From the NCBI RefSeq assembly GCF_003688415.1, contig NZ_REFJ01000001.1:646309-710308 (forward strand): a DNA stretch of 64,000 nucleotides, in the 5' to 3' direction. Of this stretch, positions 28,350 to 38,866 are shown piece after piece. Source of the DNA: Umboniibacter marinipuniceus. Its GTDB lineage: Bacteria > Pseudomonadota > Gammaproteobacteria > Pseudomonadales > DSM-25080. A program made the translations under genes and the position numbers. Below the pieces are notes generated by a model. That model made no database searches. It was not told the DNA's origin and was given only the letters and a program-made list of their open reading frames with translations. How positions within the stretch are numbered: position 1 is the stretch's first letter; each line of letters starts with the position of its first letter.

Positions 28350-31258
28350 GAATTATTAGCTTCTTTACACTCTTAGCCTTCAGCGTATTGTCTCAGGCTC
28401 AGTCATTCGAACCCCTCTACGATCAGGACGTTTTCATCAAGGCGCGGTTCGAACCCATGTCGAGTGAACAGCTGGTCAGCAAACCAACGATCAATGACAT
28501 CAAGCTGTCGCCATCGGGTGATTGGCTTATTGCGGTTGACCGATACGACGGTAAAACAGCGGTCAGTGTAATTACCTCACACCCGGCGGAAGTGGTTCAA
28601 ATTATTGGACTGAAGAATTTCTTTCAGATTGATATTGATTGGCTGACCGATGAATATTTTGCGGTTAGCGCAATAACACGGGGCGTAAGTGGGCGCGCAA
28701 CAAGCATCTTTAAGGTCAGCGCGTCTGGCGACGTTGAGCAAGTTGTTGCGTTTATGCAGGGCAGTTTCGTCCACATTTCCCCCGCGGATAATGAATTTGT
28801 GTTTCAGCGCTTAGATAGACCTGGGCTGTATAGTGTTTACCAGTTGAGTGCCGAACAATTTAGTTTCGAGGCCATCGAGGACGCCACGGCAATTATTCGC
28901 CGTGAACGTTCGCTTCTGCCGCCGCTATTCGACCCCATTTCAAAGCGGGTGATGTTTATGCGCGGTACGTCCGTGGAAAATGTGACCTTCAAAGCCATCT
29001 CAACGGTAGATGGATCGGTGACCAGTGCTCGTGTCAATCTCAATAGCGAGGTGACGATTCTGCCACTGGCAATGTTGTCACCAAGCCAATGGATTGTCAT
29101 CACTGACGAGGAGACTCCCCGCAGAGCGGTACAGTATTTCAATCCCGTGGAGTCCAGCTTTGGTGAGATTCTTTATCAATCCACGGAACACGATGTTATT
29201 TCCGCAAGGCTTGAATCAGATGGCAAAATTTCGGCTGTCACTTATCTTGATCAAGGAAGCTTGGTAACCAAATATATTGATGATGGTGAACAGCTACTTT
29301 ATGACCGAATTAGCGCTGCCTACCCCGATACATCGTTTTCACAAATCAGTCAGTCTGAGGATCGAGAGCATATTCTCCTGCTCGGTACCGGCTCGCTCCT
29401 CGAACCGAGCTTCTTTATGTTTCACGGAGAGAATGACTCGCTCCAGCTTCTGCAGTCTCAGTACAGCGCCATTGATACTCATAATTTGTCACCAACAACC
29501 GTGATGTCGGCTACCAGCTCAGATGGTGAGAGGATTGAAGGGTTTCTTACACTGCCCTTGCATGGCGAGCCATTGGGTTTGATTGTGAAGCCCCATGGAG
29601 GTCCTATTGGGGTGAGCGATAACCGATTGTTTAATGCCGAGGTGCAGTACTTTGCTTCGCGTGGTTTTGCGGTACTTCGTACCAACTTCCGTGGTTCGGA
29701 AGGATATGGCAGAGCTTTTCGTGAACAGGGGCGTGGTGAGCTAGGGCAGCTCATTGAGGATGACATCATGGCGACAGTGAATGCCGTGCAGTCTGTTCAT
29801 AACTTTGACAAAGTCTGTGCGATGGGCGGAAGCTATGGTGCCTATTCGTCGATGATGTTGTCGATTCGCCATCCAGAGTTATTTGACTGTGCCATTGGCT
29901 CGTTTGGTATTTACGACTTACCACTTGCCTTGAGCTTGTCTAACCGACACTTGAGTGAATCTACTCAGGAGCGAATTAGGGCAATAATGGGTGATCACGA
30001 CACCGCTACGCTCATGGGTAATTCACCGGTATATCTGGCCGAAGATATTAATGTCCCCGTAATGCTTATAGCCGGGGCGAAGGACGCCATTACGCCGCCT
30101 GAGCATACCCACCGCCTTGAGGCCATGTTGTCACTACAGGGTAACCAACCGGAGGGAGTTATTTATAACAACGCTCGCCATGGGCATTCGTCATTGCGAG
30201 ATCGTCGTCATGACTTCGCCCTTCGCTATGACTTTCTTCTCCGGTCCATGGGCATCCAGCCCCCGCTGCCTGAAGAGCTTTATGCAACGGCGCGCTCAAC
30301 CCTAGCTGACGACTATCTCATGTTAGGACGTCTTACCCTAGATGAAGATTTAACGGCCTTTGGTGCGCAAGCGGATCCAGCAATGACCAGCTACTACTTT
30401 GAGCGAGCGGCCGAGTTAGGAAGTTTGCGAGCAAAGTATGAATTAGGGAAGCGGTTACTTGATGCGGAAGATGAGCATCACGATACCGAAGGCGGTTTGC
30501 GGCTATTAGAGGAAGCGGCGGAATACGACCAGTGGCAGGCGCAAGTTGAGCTGGGCAAGCACTACCTGCGCGGAAACTTCGTGGATCAGGATTTCGAACG
30601 TGCCCAGCAACTGATTGAAGACGGTTTCCGCCAATATGACGAAGAGCGTAGGCAAAAGTTACTGCTTGCCGAATTCTATTGCGTGGCGCCGCCGCCATAT
30701 CAAGATCTAGCGCGCTGCGCCGGCGAGCTTAAACGGCGCGGAACCGATAATCGTTACGTGACGATGGATTTCCGTAAAACGGTGGGGAGAATCTACGAAC
30801 AGCTGAATGCTGACGATGACGCTATGCGCGTGGTGCGAGAGCGATTAGTGGAACATATTGGCGTCTCAGCGGAGCGCGGTCAGATAGATGAGGTAGCTGC
30901 GGGCCTTGCGACGCTTGATTATGGGCGAGACTTTGGTACTTCTCGAAAGTTCAATGTATACAGCAGCCCCGACTCATTCAGCTTAAACGAGAACCTAGGC
31001 AAATACATGGGACTAACCGTGCGACCTGAAGTATCAATAATGGATCACGATGTGAAAACTGGGATGGTTCTAATTTGGCGCTTCCCTGATCAAAACGGCA
31101 ATCGTAGATCCACCGCCACACTCTTTTGGGGGAGCGATGCCGAGTACAAGCTCCAGCATGAGTTGACGACGGCTCAAGGCATAGGGGATTACGAAATAGA
31201 AGTGCTTAATTTGCATGGCGAGGTTTTATATCAGTATCGCTACGAGATTACACCATGA
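28346..31258 (+). CDS. S9-family peptidase with Sel1-like repeats
   Basis: A 970-residue exported protein (signal ends SQAQ). A propeller-like domain (about 40-390) precedes the alpha/beta peptidase domain with Ser496 (GGSYGAYSS), Asp580 (GAKDAITPPEH) and His612 (ARHGHSS), the S9 triad. After about residue 650 come at least two Sel1-like repeats, with AAELGSLRAKYELGKRLLDAE and AAEYDQWQAQVELGKHYLRG, then helical and beta segments to the end. A peptidase joined to Sel1-like repeats is uncommon; these repeats usually mediate protein contacts. It is coupled to the lipoprotein gene upstream. Confidence 0.82.
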   Translation: MRIISFFTLLAFSVLSQAQSFEPLYDQDVFIKARFEPMSSEQLVSKPTINDIKLSPSGDWLIAVDRYDGKTAVSVITSHPAEVVQIIGLKNFFQIDIDWLTDEYFAVSAITRGVSGRATSIFKVSASGDVEQVVAFMQGSFVHISPADNEFVFQRLDRPGLYSVYQLSAEQFSFEAIEDATAIIRRERSLLPPLFDPISKRVMFMRGTSVENVTFKAISTVDGSVTSARVNLNSEVTILPLAMLSPSQWIVITDEETPRRAVQYFNPVESSFGEILYQSTEHDVISARLESDGKISAVTYLDQGSLVTKYIDDGEQLLYDRISAAYPDTSFSQISQSEDREHILLLGTGSLLEPSFFMFHGENDSLQLLQSQYSAIDTHNLSPTTVMSATSSDGERIEGFLTLPLHGEPLGLIVKPHGGPIGVSDNRLFNAEVQYFASRGFAVLRTNFRGSEGYGRAFREQGRGELGQLIEDDIMATVNAVQSVHNFDKVCAMGGSYGAYSSMMLSIRHPELFDCAIGSFGIYDLPLALSLSNRHLSESTQERIRAIMGDHDTATLMGNSPVYLAEDINVPVMLIAGAKDAITPPEHTHRLEAMLSLQGNQPEGVIYNNARHGHSSLRDRRHDFALRYDFLLRSMGIQPPLPEELYATARSTLADDYLMLGRLTLDEDLTAFGAQADPAMTSYYFERAAELGSLRAKYELGKRLLDAEDEHHDTEGGLRLLEEAAEYDQWQAQVELGKHYLRGNFVDQDFERAQQLIEDGFRQYDEERRQKLLLAEFYCVAPPPYQDLARCAGELKRRGTDNRYVTMDFRKTVGRIYEQLNADDDAMRVVRERLVEHIGVSAERGQIDEVAAGLATLDYGRDFGTSRKFNVYSSPDSFSLNENLGKYMGLTVRPEVSIMDHDVKTGMVLIWRFPDQNGNRRSTATLFWGSDAEYKLQHELTTAQGIGDYEIEVLNLHGEVLYQYRYEITP

Positions 31259-31444
31259 TAAGAGGTTGGAAGTTTGGTGAAAGCTGGGAGCCTATCGATC
31301 ACCCAACCGAATACAACGACGTTACTGACGTGTCGGCTGAGTCTCTATTGCCTAATCGCCATATGTATTCGCGTGAGCTAAGCTGATGCTATTGAGGGTA
31401 GGTTGAATATGATCCGTGATAATGGTTTAGCACAGGGCTAGAAA

Positions 31445-32602
31445 ATGGGCATCAATATTGTTCCGACAGTGATTTACGCTAGCATGATGGGAATGACCTG
31501 TTTTGCCCTTATTGATGTGTTAAGTCGTAAGCGTCAGCAGCAATCAATTTACCTTGGTGTTCTACTGCTCCTGTTGTTAGCGCATATTCTGGGCGAGCTA
31601 TTTATCTATTCAGGCGCCTACCAATATGCTCCGGCCTTGGCGGGAATGCAGCTTCCTTTGCGGATGTTGTTAGGTCCTGCTCTGTACTTTTACGCTATCG
31701 CTACCATGTCGCCTGATCGGCAGGTTAATGGAAGGGCGTATTTGTTAGCACTCACTGGGCCGCTACTCGTTATTGTTGGGATGCTTCCTTTCGCTTTAGG
31801 CATCAGTTCCGCGGATAAGTTAGCGCTGGCTAATCCAGCGACTCGAGACCCTGAGCTTTGGCAGATCGCGTTTATGACCTGCTTGTTTGCCACCATTGCC
31901 TTTATTTTGTTCACCGCAGCTTACCTGGTTGTAACCTTCCGATTACACGCCCGCCATCGGCGACAATTAATGGAGCGCTTTTCTACCATCGAGAAGCGTT
32001 CGATGGATTGGTTCAGGGTTCTACTGGTGTTGTGGGGAGCGGTGTGGGGTTTGTTTGCGCTGGACTTCATGATGGGGTTCTTGGGTGTTAGGTGGTTTGG
32101 GTCCGGGGTGGTACTGCCGCTCTTTGAGATGTCAGTGCTAATGGTATTTACCCATTTTGCGCTGAAACAGCCTATCCTCGAAGAAAGCGATAAAGCCGAG
32201 CCACAGCGTAAACCAGCCAAAACCTATGCACTGGCCACCGAGCAGTTGCAGCAGATTGCCAATAAACTCAGTCAGGCGATGAAACAGGATGCGCTCTATC
32301 TGGAGGAGGACTTGTCATTGAAGCGTTTGTCCGATGCTATTTCGGTCAGCGAAAACCAAATTTCAGAAACACTCTCGCAGTTCCTCAATACCAACTTCTT
32401 TCATTACGTGAATAGCTTTCGCGTTGAACAGGCCAAGTCACTGCTCTTGAGTACTAAAAATCAAGTGACGAGCATTGCTTACGAGGTGGGTTTCAATTCG
32501 AAATCAACGTTCAATACCGCCTTTAAGAAATCCACGGGTTTCACGCCAACAGGATATCGAAAGCACCAAACAGTGCAAAGCTCCGACAATTTTATCCATT
32601 AA
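31445..32602 (+). CDS. Membrane-bound AraC-family regulator
   Basis: A 385-residue protein with about seven N-terminal hydrophobic helices (residues 5-245), a linker, and a C-terminal AraC/XylS HTH domain (about 275-380): LKRLSDAISVSENQISETLSQFLNTNFFHYVNSFRVE, ending with IAYEVGFNSKSTFNTAFKKSTGFTP, the second HTH signature. Regulators of this type sense a membrane signal or ligand and bind DNA from the membrane. Its target is unknown; the DUF2306 gene just downstream is a neighbour. Confidence 0.86.
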   Translation: MGINIVPTVIYASMMGMTCFALIDVLSRKRQQQSIYLGVLLLLLLAHILGELFIYSGAYQYAPALAGMQLPLRMLLGPALYFYAIATMSPDRQVNGRAYLLALTGPLLVIVGMLPFALGISSADKLALANPATRDPELWQIAFMTCLFATIAFILFTAAYLVVTFRLHARHRRQLMERFSTIEKRSMDWFRVLLVLWGAVWGLFALDFMMGFLGVRWFGSGVVLPLFEMSVLMVFTHFALKQPILEESDKAEPQRKPAKTYALATEQLQQIANKLSQAMKQDALYLEEDLSLKRLSDAISVSENQISETLSQFLNTNFFHYVNSFRVEQAKSLLLSTKNQVTSIAYEVGFNSKSTFNTAFKKSTGFTPTGYRKHQTVQSSDNFIH

Positions 32603-32688
32603 AATGTTCGAATCGGCCCATTTGGACGAAAGTAGCCAGTTTACAGCTCATTCTAAGCGCCTAATTTGCTTCAATGAGATATCGTACA

Positions 32689-33573
32689 ATGGAAAACACA
32701 GTAACTGATTCAGCTACCTCAGCGGCCGCTACGCAACAAACTTCTCCGCAGAATTCATCGGCAATGACGCTGGCAAACCGAACGCTTAAGTATTCGACGA
32801 TTTTCTGGTTTCTTGCCGTCATGGCAGGTCAGTGGTTCTTCTTCTACTACATTATGACCTTCTACGGTTTCTCCGTGATTAGCAACAATATGGAAATTTG
32901 GAATCGCTGGGAAGCCATGGGATCAACGCCGTTTGTGGCGGGGGATTTTGGTGGCAATCTTGCCTTCGCTGCGCATGCCATTGGCGGAGGTATTGTGGCC
33001 TTTGGTGGTGCTCTTCAGTTGATACCTCAGCTTCGTTCGCGCTTTCCCAAGTTTCATAAGGTGAACGGCTATACCTATCTAACCACTGTGTTTGCGTTGG
33101 CAATCTCAGGGTTCTATTTGGTTTGGATTCGTGATCAAGATCCCATTGATATGTCGGGCGTGGGTACCAGTATTAATGGCCTGCTCATTTTAAGCTTCGC
33201 CTTCCTAACGGTGCGTTTCGCGATTAAACGAGATATTACTAGCCATCGTAAATGGGCGCTGCGTTTATTCTTGGTGGCTAACGCGCAGTGGATCTTGCGA
33301 GTGGGAGTGTTTAGCTATTTGATATCTGGCACACTTTTGGGTCTTGAACCGTCTTTCGGTGACCCATTCTTCCTCATGTGGACCTTTGGTTGCTATGTGA
33401 TACCGCTAGCGGCACTGCAGCTCTATTTCTACGCGAAAGAGAAACGTAGTCTTGGCGCCAAGTATGTGGCGAGTTTTGTGCTGGTGGTGTTAACGTTGTT
33501 GATGATTATTGGGGCGGTAGGCTTTACGCCATTTCTGTTGACGGTTGCATCGGGCGGTGAAATAGCCTTTTAG
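32689..33573 (+). CDS. DUF2306 membrane protein
   Basis: A membrane protein of about 294 residues with the DUF2306 pattern: HAIGGGIVAFGGALQLIPQLR, then HKVNGYTYLTTVFALAISG, then ITSHRKWALRLFLVANAQWILRVG. About seven helices are seen. Conserved His residues in these segments may bind metal or haem, but the family's role is not established. I prefer ATG 32689; ATG 32674 is in frame five codons earlier. It follows the AraC-type gene by under 100 bases. Confidence 0.85.
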   Translation: MENTVTDSATSAAATQQTSPQNSSAMTLANRTLKYSTIFWFLAVMAGQWFFFYYIMTFYGFSVISNNMEIWNRWEAMGSTPFVAGDFGGNLAFAAHAIGGGIVAFGGALQLIPQLRSRFPKFHKVNGYTYLTTVFALAISGFYLVWIRDQDPIDMSGVGTSINGLLILSFAFLTVRFAIKRDITSHRKWALRLFLVANAQWILRVGVFSYLISGTLLGLEPSFGDPFFLMWTFGCYVIPLAALQLYFYAKEKRSLGAKYVASFVLVVLTLLMIIGAVGFTPFLLTVASGGEIAF

Positions 33574-33843
33574 TGGGGGAGGTATGGCAGCGGGGCGGTA
33601 GTTGACCTCAGTAAGAAGTCTCTGCGAGCATCTGTAGGTTTAGGCCAAACGAGCAACTACAGCTATTGCTTTAGTGCCGTGAAAATCTGTTTGAAGCGTA
33701 TACTCTAGAGAGGCTGTTATAGCGTCAAGAACCTCTTTATACTTTGTATTTACAGCCAAGTAGATGACAGACTTTGTCTGCCACCTAATAACCAGGCACC
33801 ATCCTGAGTTAGGCTTAAGACGTAAATAAAAACGGATAATAAT

Positions 33844-35502
33844 ATGATTAAACATGGATACGGAAAGCCTCTCTTCATCGCACTTCTAGCGAGTTACGCC
33901 CTCACAGGTTGTGGCGGCGGAGGAAGAGATAGTGGACCTGATGTGCCACCAAGCGGTGGCGGCGGTTCAACTGGCCCAAGCTACACGCCGGGAGTATTTG
34001 AAGACGCTGATAACTTCGTGGCACGTTGTGAGAATCCTCGGACGTTTAATGATATTAATGGTAATCCCTATAATGATCAGGCGGGTTCAATACTCTATGA
34101 AAATCACTTCCTGCGCTCTTGGAGTAACGATACCTACCTCTGGTACAATGAGTTACCGGATATTGACCCAGGGAGCTACAATGACCCTGTGGAGTATTTT
34201 GAGTTATTAAGAACCGATGCTACCACTCCCTCAGGTAATCCAAAGGATCGCTTTCACTTTACCTATGAAACCAGCGAGTATGAAAAGCTAACCCAAGCGG
34301 GTATTTCCGTTAGCTATGGCATTGACTGGGCTTTGGTGAGCTCGTCCCCGCCAAGAGAACTATATATTCGCTATATTGAGCCAGGCTCACCGGCTGATAC
34401 GTCGGCAGCAAACCTTTCGCGCGGCATAAAAGTCTTGGCCATTGATGGTGTTGATGTTGAAAATGGTAATGATGTTGATGCGCTCAACGCGGGTCTATTT
34501 CCGTCATCTATTGGAGAGAGTCATACCTTTACGGTACAAAACATAGGTAGCAGTGATACTCGAGACGTTATGCTTTCAGCCGTTGAGGTAGAAGCGGACC
34601 CAGTTCCCATTGTGGACGTTTTTAACACCGGGAGCGGTAACGTTGGTTATGTGTTCTTCAATGATCACAACTTTGTCTCGGAAGATAAACTCGTTGATGC
34701 CGTGACCCTGTTGCAAAGCAACAACGTATCAGACCTAGTTTTAGATTTGCGTTATAACGGCGGCGGCTTGTTATTTATCGCCAGCCAGTTGTCTTACATG
34801 ATTGCCGGACCAGCCTCAACGAACGGCAGAATATTTGACGAGCTTCGTTTTAACGACAAATACCCGAATACTAATCCAGTGACCGGCGAAACGCTCACTC
34901 CAACGCCTTTCTATAACGCCACCAGTCAGTATTCAGATAAATATGGTAGTGGCTTCCCGTTACCAACTCTTAACCTTAACCGAGTATTTATCCTAACTAC
35001 GGGCGGTACTTGCTCCGCCAGTGAGGCCATTATTAATGGCTTAAGCGGCATAGACGTTGAAGTGGTATTGGTTGGTAGCACTACCTGCGGCAAGCCCTAT
35101 GGCTTCTACCCCACGGATAACTGCGGTACCACCTACTTCAGCATCCAGTTCGACGGCGTGAATAATAAGGGGCAGGGCGGCTACTCAGATGGCTTCACTC
35201 CAATGAACGAGCCTATCGCGCCCGGCATACTTCAGAATGGTTGTTATGTGGTGGATGACCTTTCCTACCCATTGGGTGATGTTAATGATCCACTGGTTGC
35301 CGCTGCACTGGACTACCGCGTCAGCGGTTCCTGCCCCGTTGTTACCCAGGTCTCCACACGTTCCGGATTGGGTGGGCAACAGGGCTTTACGGTTCCAGCC
35401 TCTGGATTTCAGTCCTTTGATACCGGTGGCTTTGGATCAACACAGCATATGATACGTCTAATGACTAACTACACCGATCCATTCAAGCAAACGGAGCAGT
35501 AA
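33844..35502 (+). CDS. S41-family (C-terminal processing-like) peptidase lipoprotein
   Basis: A 552-residue lipoprotein (lipobox ALTGC, then a Gly-rich linker). A PDZ-like region lies about 165-245 (YIEPGSPADTSAANLSRGIKVLAIDG). The S41 catalytic domain has LRYNGGG and the nucleophile segment TTGGTCSASEAIING, where Ser in CSASE is the expected nucleophile. The general base Lys is less clear, lying in GSTTCGKPYG. Several cysteines suggest disulphides. It cleaves unfolded or periplasmic proteins by family analogy. The next gene overlaps its stop by one base. Confidence 0.88.
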   Translation: MIKHGYGKPLFIALLASYALTGCGGGGRDSGPDVPPSGGGGSTGPSYTPGVFEDADNFVARCENPRTFNDINGNPYNDQAGSILYENHFLRSWSNDTYLWYNELPDIDPGSYNDPVEYFELLRTDATTPSGNPKDRFHFTYETSEYEKLTQAGISVSYGIDWALVSSSPPRELYIRYIEPGSPADTSAANLSRGIKVLAIDGVDVENGNDVDALNAGLFPSSIGESHTFTVQNIGSSDTRDVMLSAVEVEADPVPIVDVFNTGSGNVGYVFFNDHNFVSEDKLVDAVTLLQSNNVSDLVLDLRYNGGGLLFIASQLSYMIAGPASTNGRIFDELRFNDKYPNTNPVTGETLTPTPFYNATSQYSDKYGSGFPLPTLNLNRVFILTTGGTCSASEAIINGLSGIDVEVVLVGSTTCGKPYGFYPTDNCGTTYFSIQFDGVNNKGQGGYSDGFTPMNEPIAPGILQNGCYVVDDLSYPLGDVNDPLVAAALDYRVSGSCPVVTQVSTRSGLGGQQGFTVPASGFQSFDTGGFGSTQHMIRLMTNYTDPFKQTEQ

Positions 35503-35882
35503 TGAAAAAAATTATTAGTAATCTAGTGCTGCTGATGGCGTCGCAAATGCTGATGGCTTGTGAGCTGAGCACCACGAGTCAGGAGTCGGCGGCGCTAATT
35601 CCGGTTCAATCGGAGGAGTCGCTGGCTGAATTGAGGGAGTCAGCCAGCATGCTGTTCGGTGGCCGAGAGATCGCCATTGGCGCCAACGCCTTTGCCACGA
35701 GTAACCGGTTGCTGATCCAGCGAGCGGTTATTCGCGCCCCAGATGGCACGGTGATTGACAGTCGAGTTGATGAAGCTCCCTTCATTCTAGAGCTCTGGCT
35801 CCGAGAGGGAGGCTGTTATCTACGAAATAAAGAGACCAGTGAGGAAGTGCTTCTTATGGAGGCTGATTGTACGGCTATGTAG
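35502..35882 (+). CDS. Small lipoprotein coupled to the S41 peptidase
   Basis: A 126-residue lipoprotein (lipobox MLMAC) that I do not recognise. It overlaps the S41 stop by one base (TAATG), so it is translated from the same message. Two cysteines near the end, in REGGCYLRNK and EADCTAM, could pair. It may regulate or assist the peptidase; that is only inference. Confidence 0.75.
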   Translation: MKKIISNLVLLMASQMLMACELSTTSQESAALIPVQSEESLAELRESASMLFGGREIAIGANAFATSNRLLIQRAVIRAPDGTVIDSRVDEAPFILELWLREGGCYLRNKETSEEVLLMEADCTAM

Positions 35883-35974
35883 CTAACAATCAGCTTGTTG
35901 TTTTAGGCGCGCGCGACTTAACTTAGCCCTGCAATTATTGCTATGCTGCCTCGAGTTAAACTAGGAGCCACAGT

Positions 35975-36616
35975 ATGCAACTCATTATAGGCAACAAAAA
36001 CTACTCCTCTTGGTCGCTACGTCCTTGGCTTTTATTGCACGCTAGCGGCATTGTGTTTGACGAGGTTCACGAGTCACTGAACTCGCACCAACTTAGCGAA
36101 CGCCTCAGTAAGTACAGCGAAAGCTGCCGCGTGCCGGTGCTGATTGATGGCGATATCAATGTGCACGACTCGCTCGCCATTTGCGAGTACGTAAGCGAAG
36201 TCTATCTGCAAGGCAAAGGCTGGCCAAGTGATCTAAAAAACCGTGCACAGGCCCGCGCGATCTGCGCTGAGATGCACGCTGGTTTTAGCGCGTTACGGAG
36301 CGAGATGCCGATGAACTGCCGCATGTCTAAAGCCATTAGTATCACAGACGACGCCAAGTGCGACCTTGCCCGTATCGAATCGATCTTTAACCAATACGCC
36401 CGCCCCGACACCAACGGCGACCTACGTTTATTTGGCGAGTTCGGTATTGCCGACTGCTATTTTGCTCCTATTGCCTCGAGGCTGAATACCTATCAGATGA
36501 AGCTAGCTGGCACCGCCGGTGAGTACGTGAAAGCGATACTCGCGCACCCCTCGTACCAGATGTGGACGAAACAGGCGCTAGAGAATACTGAGATTGTAGT
36601 TGAGGATGAGGTGTAG
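35975..36616 (+). CDS. Glutathione S-transferase family protein
   Basis: A 213-residue cytosolic protein with an N-terminal thioredoxin-fold domain (MQLIIGNKNYSSWSLRPWLLL). The Ser-Ser-Trp-Ser segment stands where the GSH-activating residue is expected. A cis-Pro region follows at CRVPVLIDGD, and the DSLAICEYV segment is the GSH gamma-glutamyl site. The C-terminal helical domain fills about 90-213. The substrate is unknown. Confidence 0.88.
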   Translation: MQLIIGNKNYSSWSLRPWLLLHASGIVFDEVHESLNSHQLSERLSKYSESCRVPVLIDGDINVHDSLAICEYVSEVYLQGKGWPSDLKNRAQARAICAEMHAGFSALRSEMPMNCRMSKAISITDDAKCDLARIESIFNQYARPDTNGDLRLFGEFGIADCYFAPIASRLNTYQMKLAGTAGEYVKAILAHPSYQMWTKQALENTEIVVEDEV

Positions 36617-36764
36617 GCCTTTCAGGATTAAGGAGATTGCTAGTCGCCTTCCGCAACCAGTGGCAGGGTTCGAGTGAGCTAGTGAGAGTCTAGATTTCCA
36701 GGACCGTACCAAGTGGTCTTAGCAGTTAATTGTGGGTTTCACTCACTTTTTCACGGAGCATTAA

Positions 36765-38212
36765 ATGAAGTCGATTTTCAAGGGATTAAAGTGGCTGATT
36801 ATCCTCTATTTCTCGATCACTATTATTCTCATTGCACTTTACTCGATGCGCTTAGCGTTGACCGATTGGAGAGAGGCTGCCCGCGAAGATATTAACGCTT
36901 GGCATGCCTTGATTTTGCAGCATCACCCGGGCCCGGTTGACGAAGAAAACCCTGAATTCATCGCGCTTATGGAGCATGCGCGCGACGAAGCAATTGCGCT
37001 GACCGAAGAGATTGGTTCGCGAGCGGGTTATATCTGGGCCATGGAACGTTACGAGGCGACATATAATGACCCACATTTAGGAGGAGCCAGTATTGGACTT
37101 CCTGACAGGTTCCTAGAAAACACATTCACCACTTATCAATGGACTGGATTCTACGCGTCGCTCGATCAGCGTGACAACGGTGAATCGGTAAATCGGTAAT
37201 GAAGGTGGTCTCTACAGGTGGAGGATTTAACGAGGGTGATATCATTCTCGCCTGCGACGATAAATCGATTACAACGTTGTTAGAGGATACGGTTTTTAAA
37301 TTCAGAGGCTCGGGTATTACACCGAGAGAAAATGCCGCTGCCCCCTGGTTATTTACTCAGCACGGTAACCCATTTGTTGATGCTCCTATATCCTGCCAGG
37401 TTGTGGGGGATGATAGCGCCCGCAGGCTTGAATGGTCTTCGATTGACTCTTCAGGATGGCGTTCCGGTGCGCCAGGACAACAAAAATGGGGCGGCCAATT
37501 TGAATATATCAATCACAACGATGTGGCTTGGATCAAGCTCCCAAGCTTCAATAATCGCGTTGCGACGCAATTACAGGCTCTTTATTCTCAGGTTGAGTCA
37601 GACCTCGATAAGCTAAGAACAGCCCCCTTAGTTATATTAGATGTCCGAGGTAACGGCGGCGGCAACAGCCAGTGGGGGGTGAAGTTTTCGCAGCTTATCT
37701 GGTCTCCTCAATATGTCGAGGCCTATAGACGTTCTTCCGCTTCGTCCGTTGAGTGGAGAGTTTCAGAGGATAACGCAGCGCATGTCGAGTCCTTCGGGCG
37801 ACTGAACTTAGCGCAAACGATGCGGGCTTCAATTCCGGACGGTGGTGCACTTCTCCGTCAAGATATTCCCCAGCGACAGCCAAGCAGAGATATTGATGCT
37901 CCTTTGACCGGAAACGTTATCGTTCTAATGGATTCAGCATGCGTCAGTGCCTGCTTAGATTTCCTCGACTTACTTAGTTCTTTTGAGGGAATTAGTTTCG
38001 TTGGCGAAGAAACGAGTGCCGATACAAACTATATCGAGGTTAGACGGACGTTCCTTCCTGGATATCGCTTTAGAGCGGTTATACCAATCAAAGTGTATCG
38101 AGATCGTATCAGACCAGATGGCGGGAGTTATAGCCCAACAATCCATTTTCCAAACGATCTAGATCGCGGTAGTGACAAAGCAGTGTTGGATTGGTTGCGT
38201 ACAATAAACTAG
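36765..38212 (+). pseudogene. S41-family peptidase gene split by an 8-bp duplication
   Basis: Two frames, 36765-37199 and 37199-38212, together make one S41-like membrane-anchored protein of about 478 residues: an N-terminal helix (KWLIILYFSITIILIALYSM), a helical cap, then VKLPSFNNR-type and LDVRGNGGGNSQW catalytic-domain segments and LMDSACVSACLDFLD, with the likely Ser nucleophile. The break is at a tandem pair of AATCGGTA (37183-37190, 37191-37198). Removing one copy joins the frames exactly. The two frames overlap as TAATG, so the second half could still be made by reinitiation, but without its anchor. Probably a recent inactivation or a switchable allele. Confidence 0.82.
37183..37198. 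repeat. 8-bp tandem duplication causing the S41 frameshift
   Basis: AATCGGTA occurs twice in a row. The 8-base gain shifts the frame and brings in a TAA at 37197-37199. Confidence 0.97.
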
Positions 38213-38426
38213 CTAAAGCGTTGGTTACCCGGTTGGTAAGGTAAGCAGTGATTAGGACTGGAAGTCCGAAATCCTTTTCAATCAAGGCCCGTTGTGCAGT
38301 GAGCAAAAAATACGGCGCCCTTTAGTTCCAGTGCTTTCAGGCGTTGACTAACTCAATTCTGTGCAATGTATCCCACCTCAAGGGACGCATGATTCAACTC
38401 CCAGAAGGGAATTGAATGGAGAGTGA

Positions 38427-38669
38427 TTAGTCTGTCGATATTGCTGTCGATAGGGTCGACTGATAACTGAATTGAGTAGTGTTTTCCGAAGTGGTGCCAT
38501 TCCTATCATTTAAGGCGAGTGTGATAAAGCTTGCATCATCATTATGCTCAGGCGTTGACTGGTCCCAGAACCCGTCGGTCGCTATATAAACTTCGTCAAG
38601 CTCCGCAAAATGAAGTTTCTCAATATCATGTGGAGTAAATCTTCGTGGGTCGAGCTTTTTGCTAACCAC
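38427..38669 (-). pseudogene. C-terminal fragment of a PP2C-type phosphatase
   Basis: Eighty codons on the minus strand hold the C-terminal motifs of a PPM/PP2C Ser/Thr phosphatase: VYIATDGFWDQ and, 13 residues on, DDASFITLAL, which carry the metal-binding Asp residues. The N-terminal half with the GDSR motif is missing, so this is a broken gene. It marks the start of the accessory, gene-debris region. Confidence 0.6.
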
Positions 38670-38866
38670 CTGACTGTTTTGATGCGAGAGTCGGATAGAA
38701 AAGCGCTTGCTCTATGTGTCGGACTGATCCAGTTGATATCATTATCGCTAGGCAACTTTTTTCCAACTCGACAATCTGTAGTGGTTGGTGTTTATTTTTA
38801 TCATTGGTTTAGGATTTTCTCCATAGTTAAACCCTGGGTATAACTATACGCCATTACGCAAATTGC

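Noticed and set aside
33640..33855. Minus-strand 71-codon ORF before the S41 gene
   Set aside because: It overlaps the S41 start and has no recognisable features; the space is needed for the promoter.
38219..38310. Possible tRNA-like sequence after the split S41 gene
   Set aside because: No cloverleaf with consistent acceptor and T arms could be folded.
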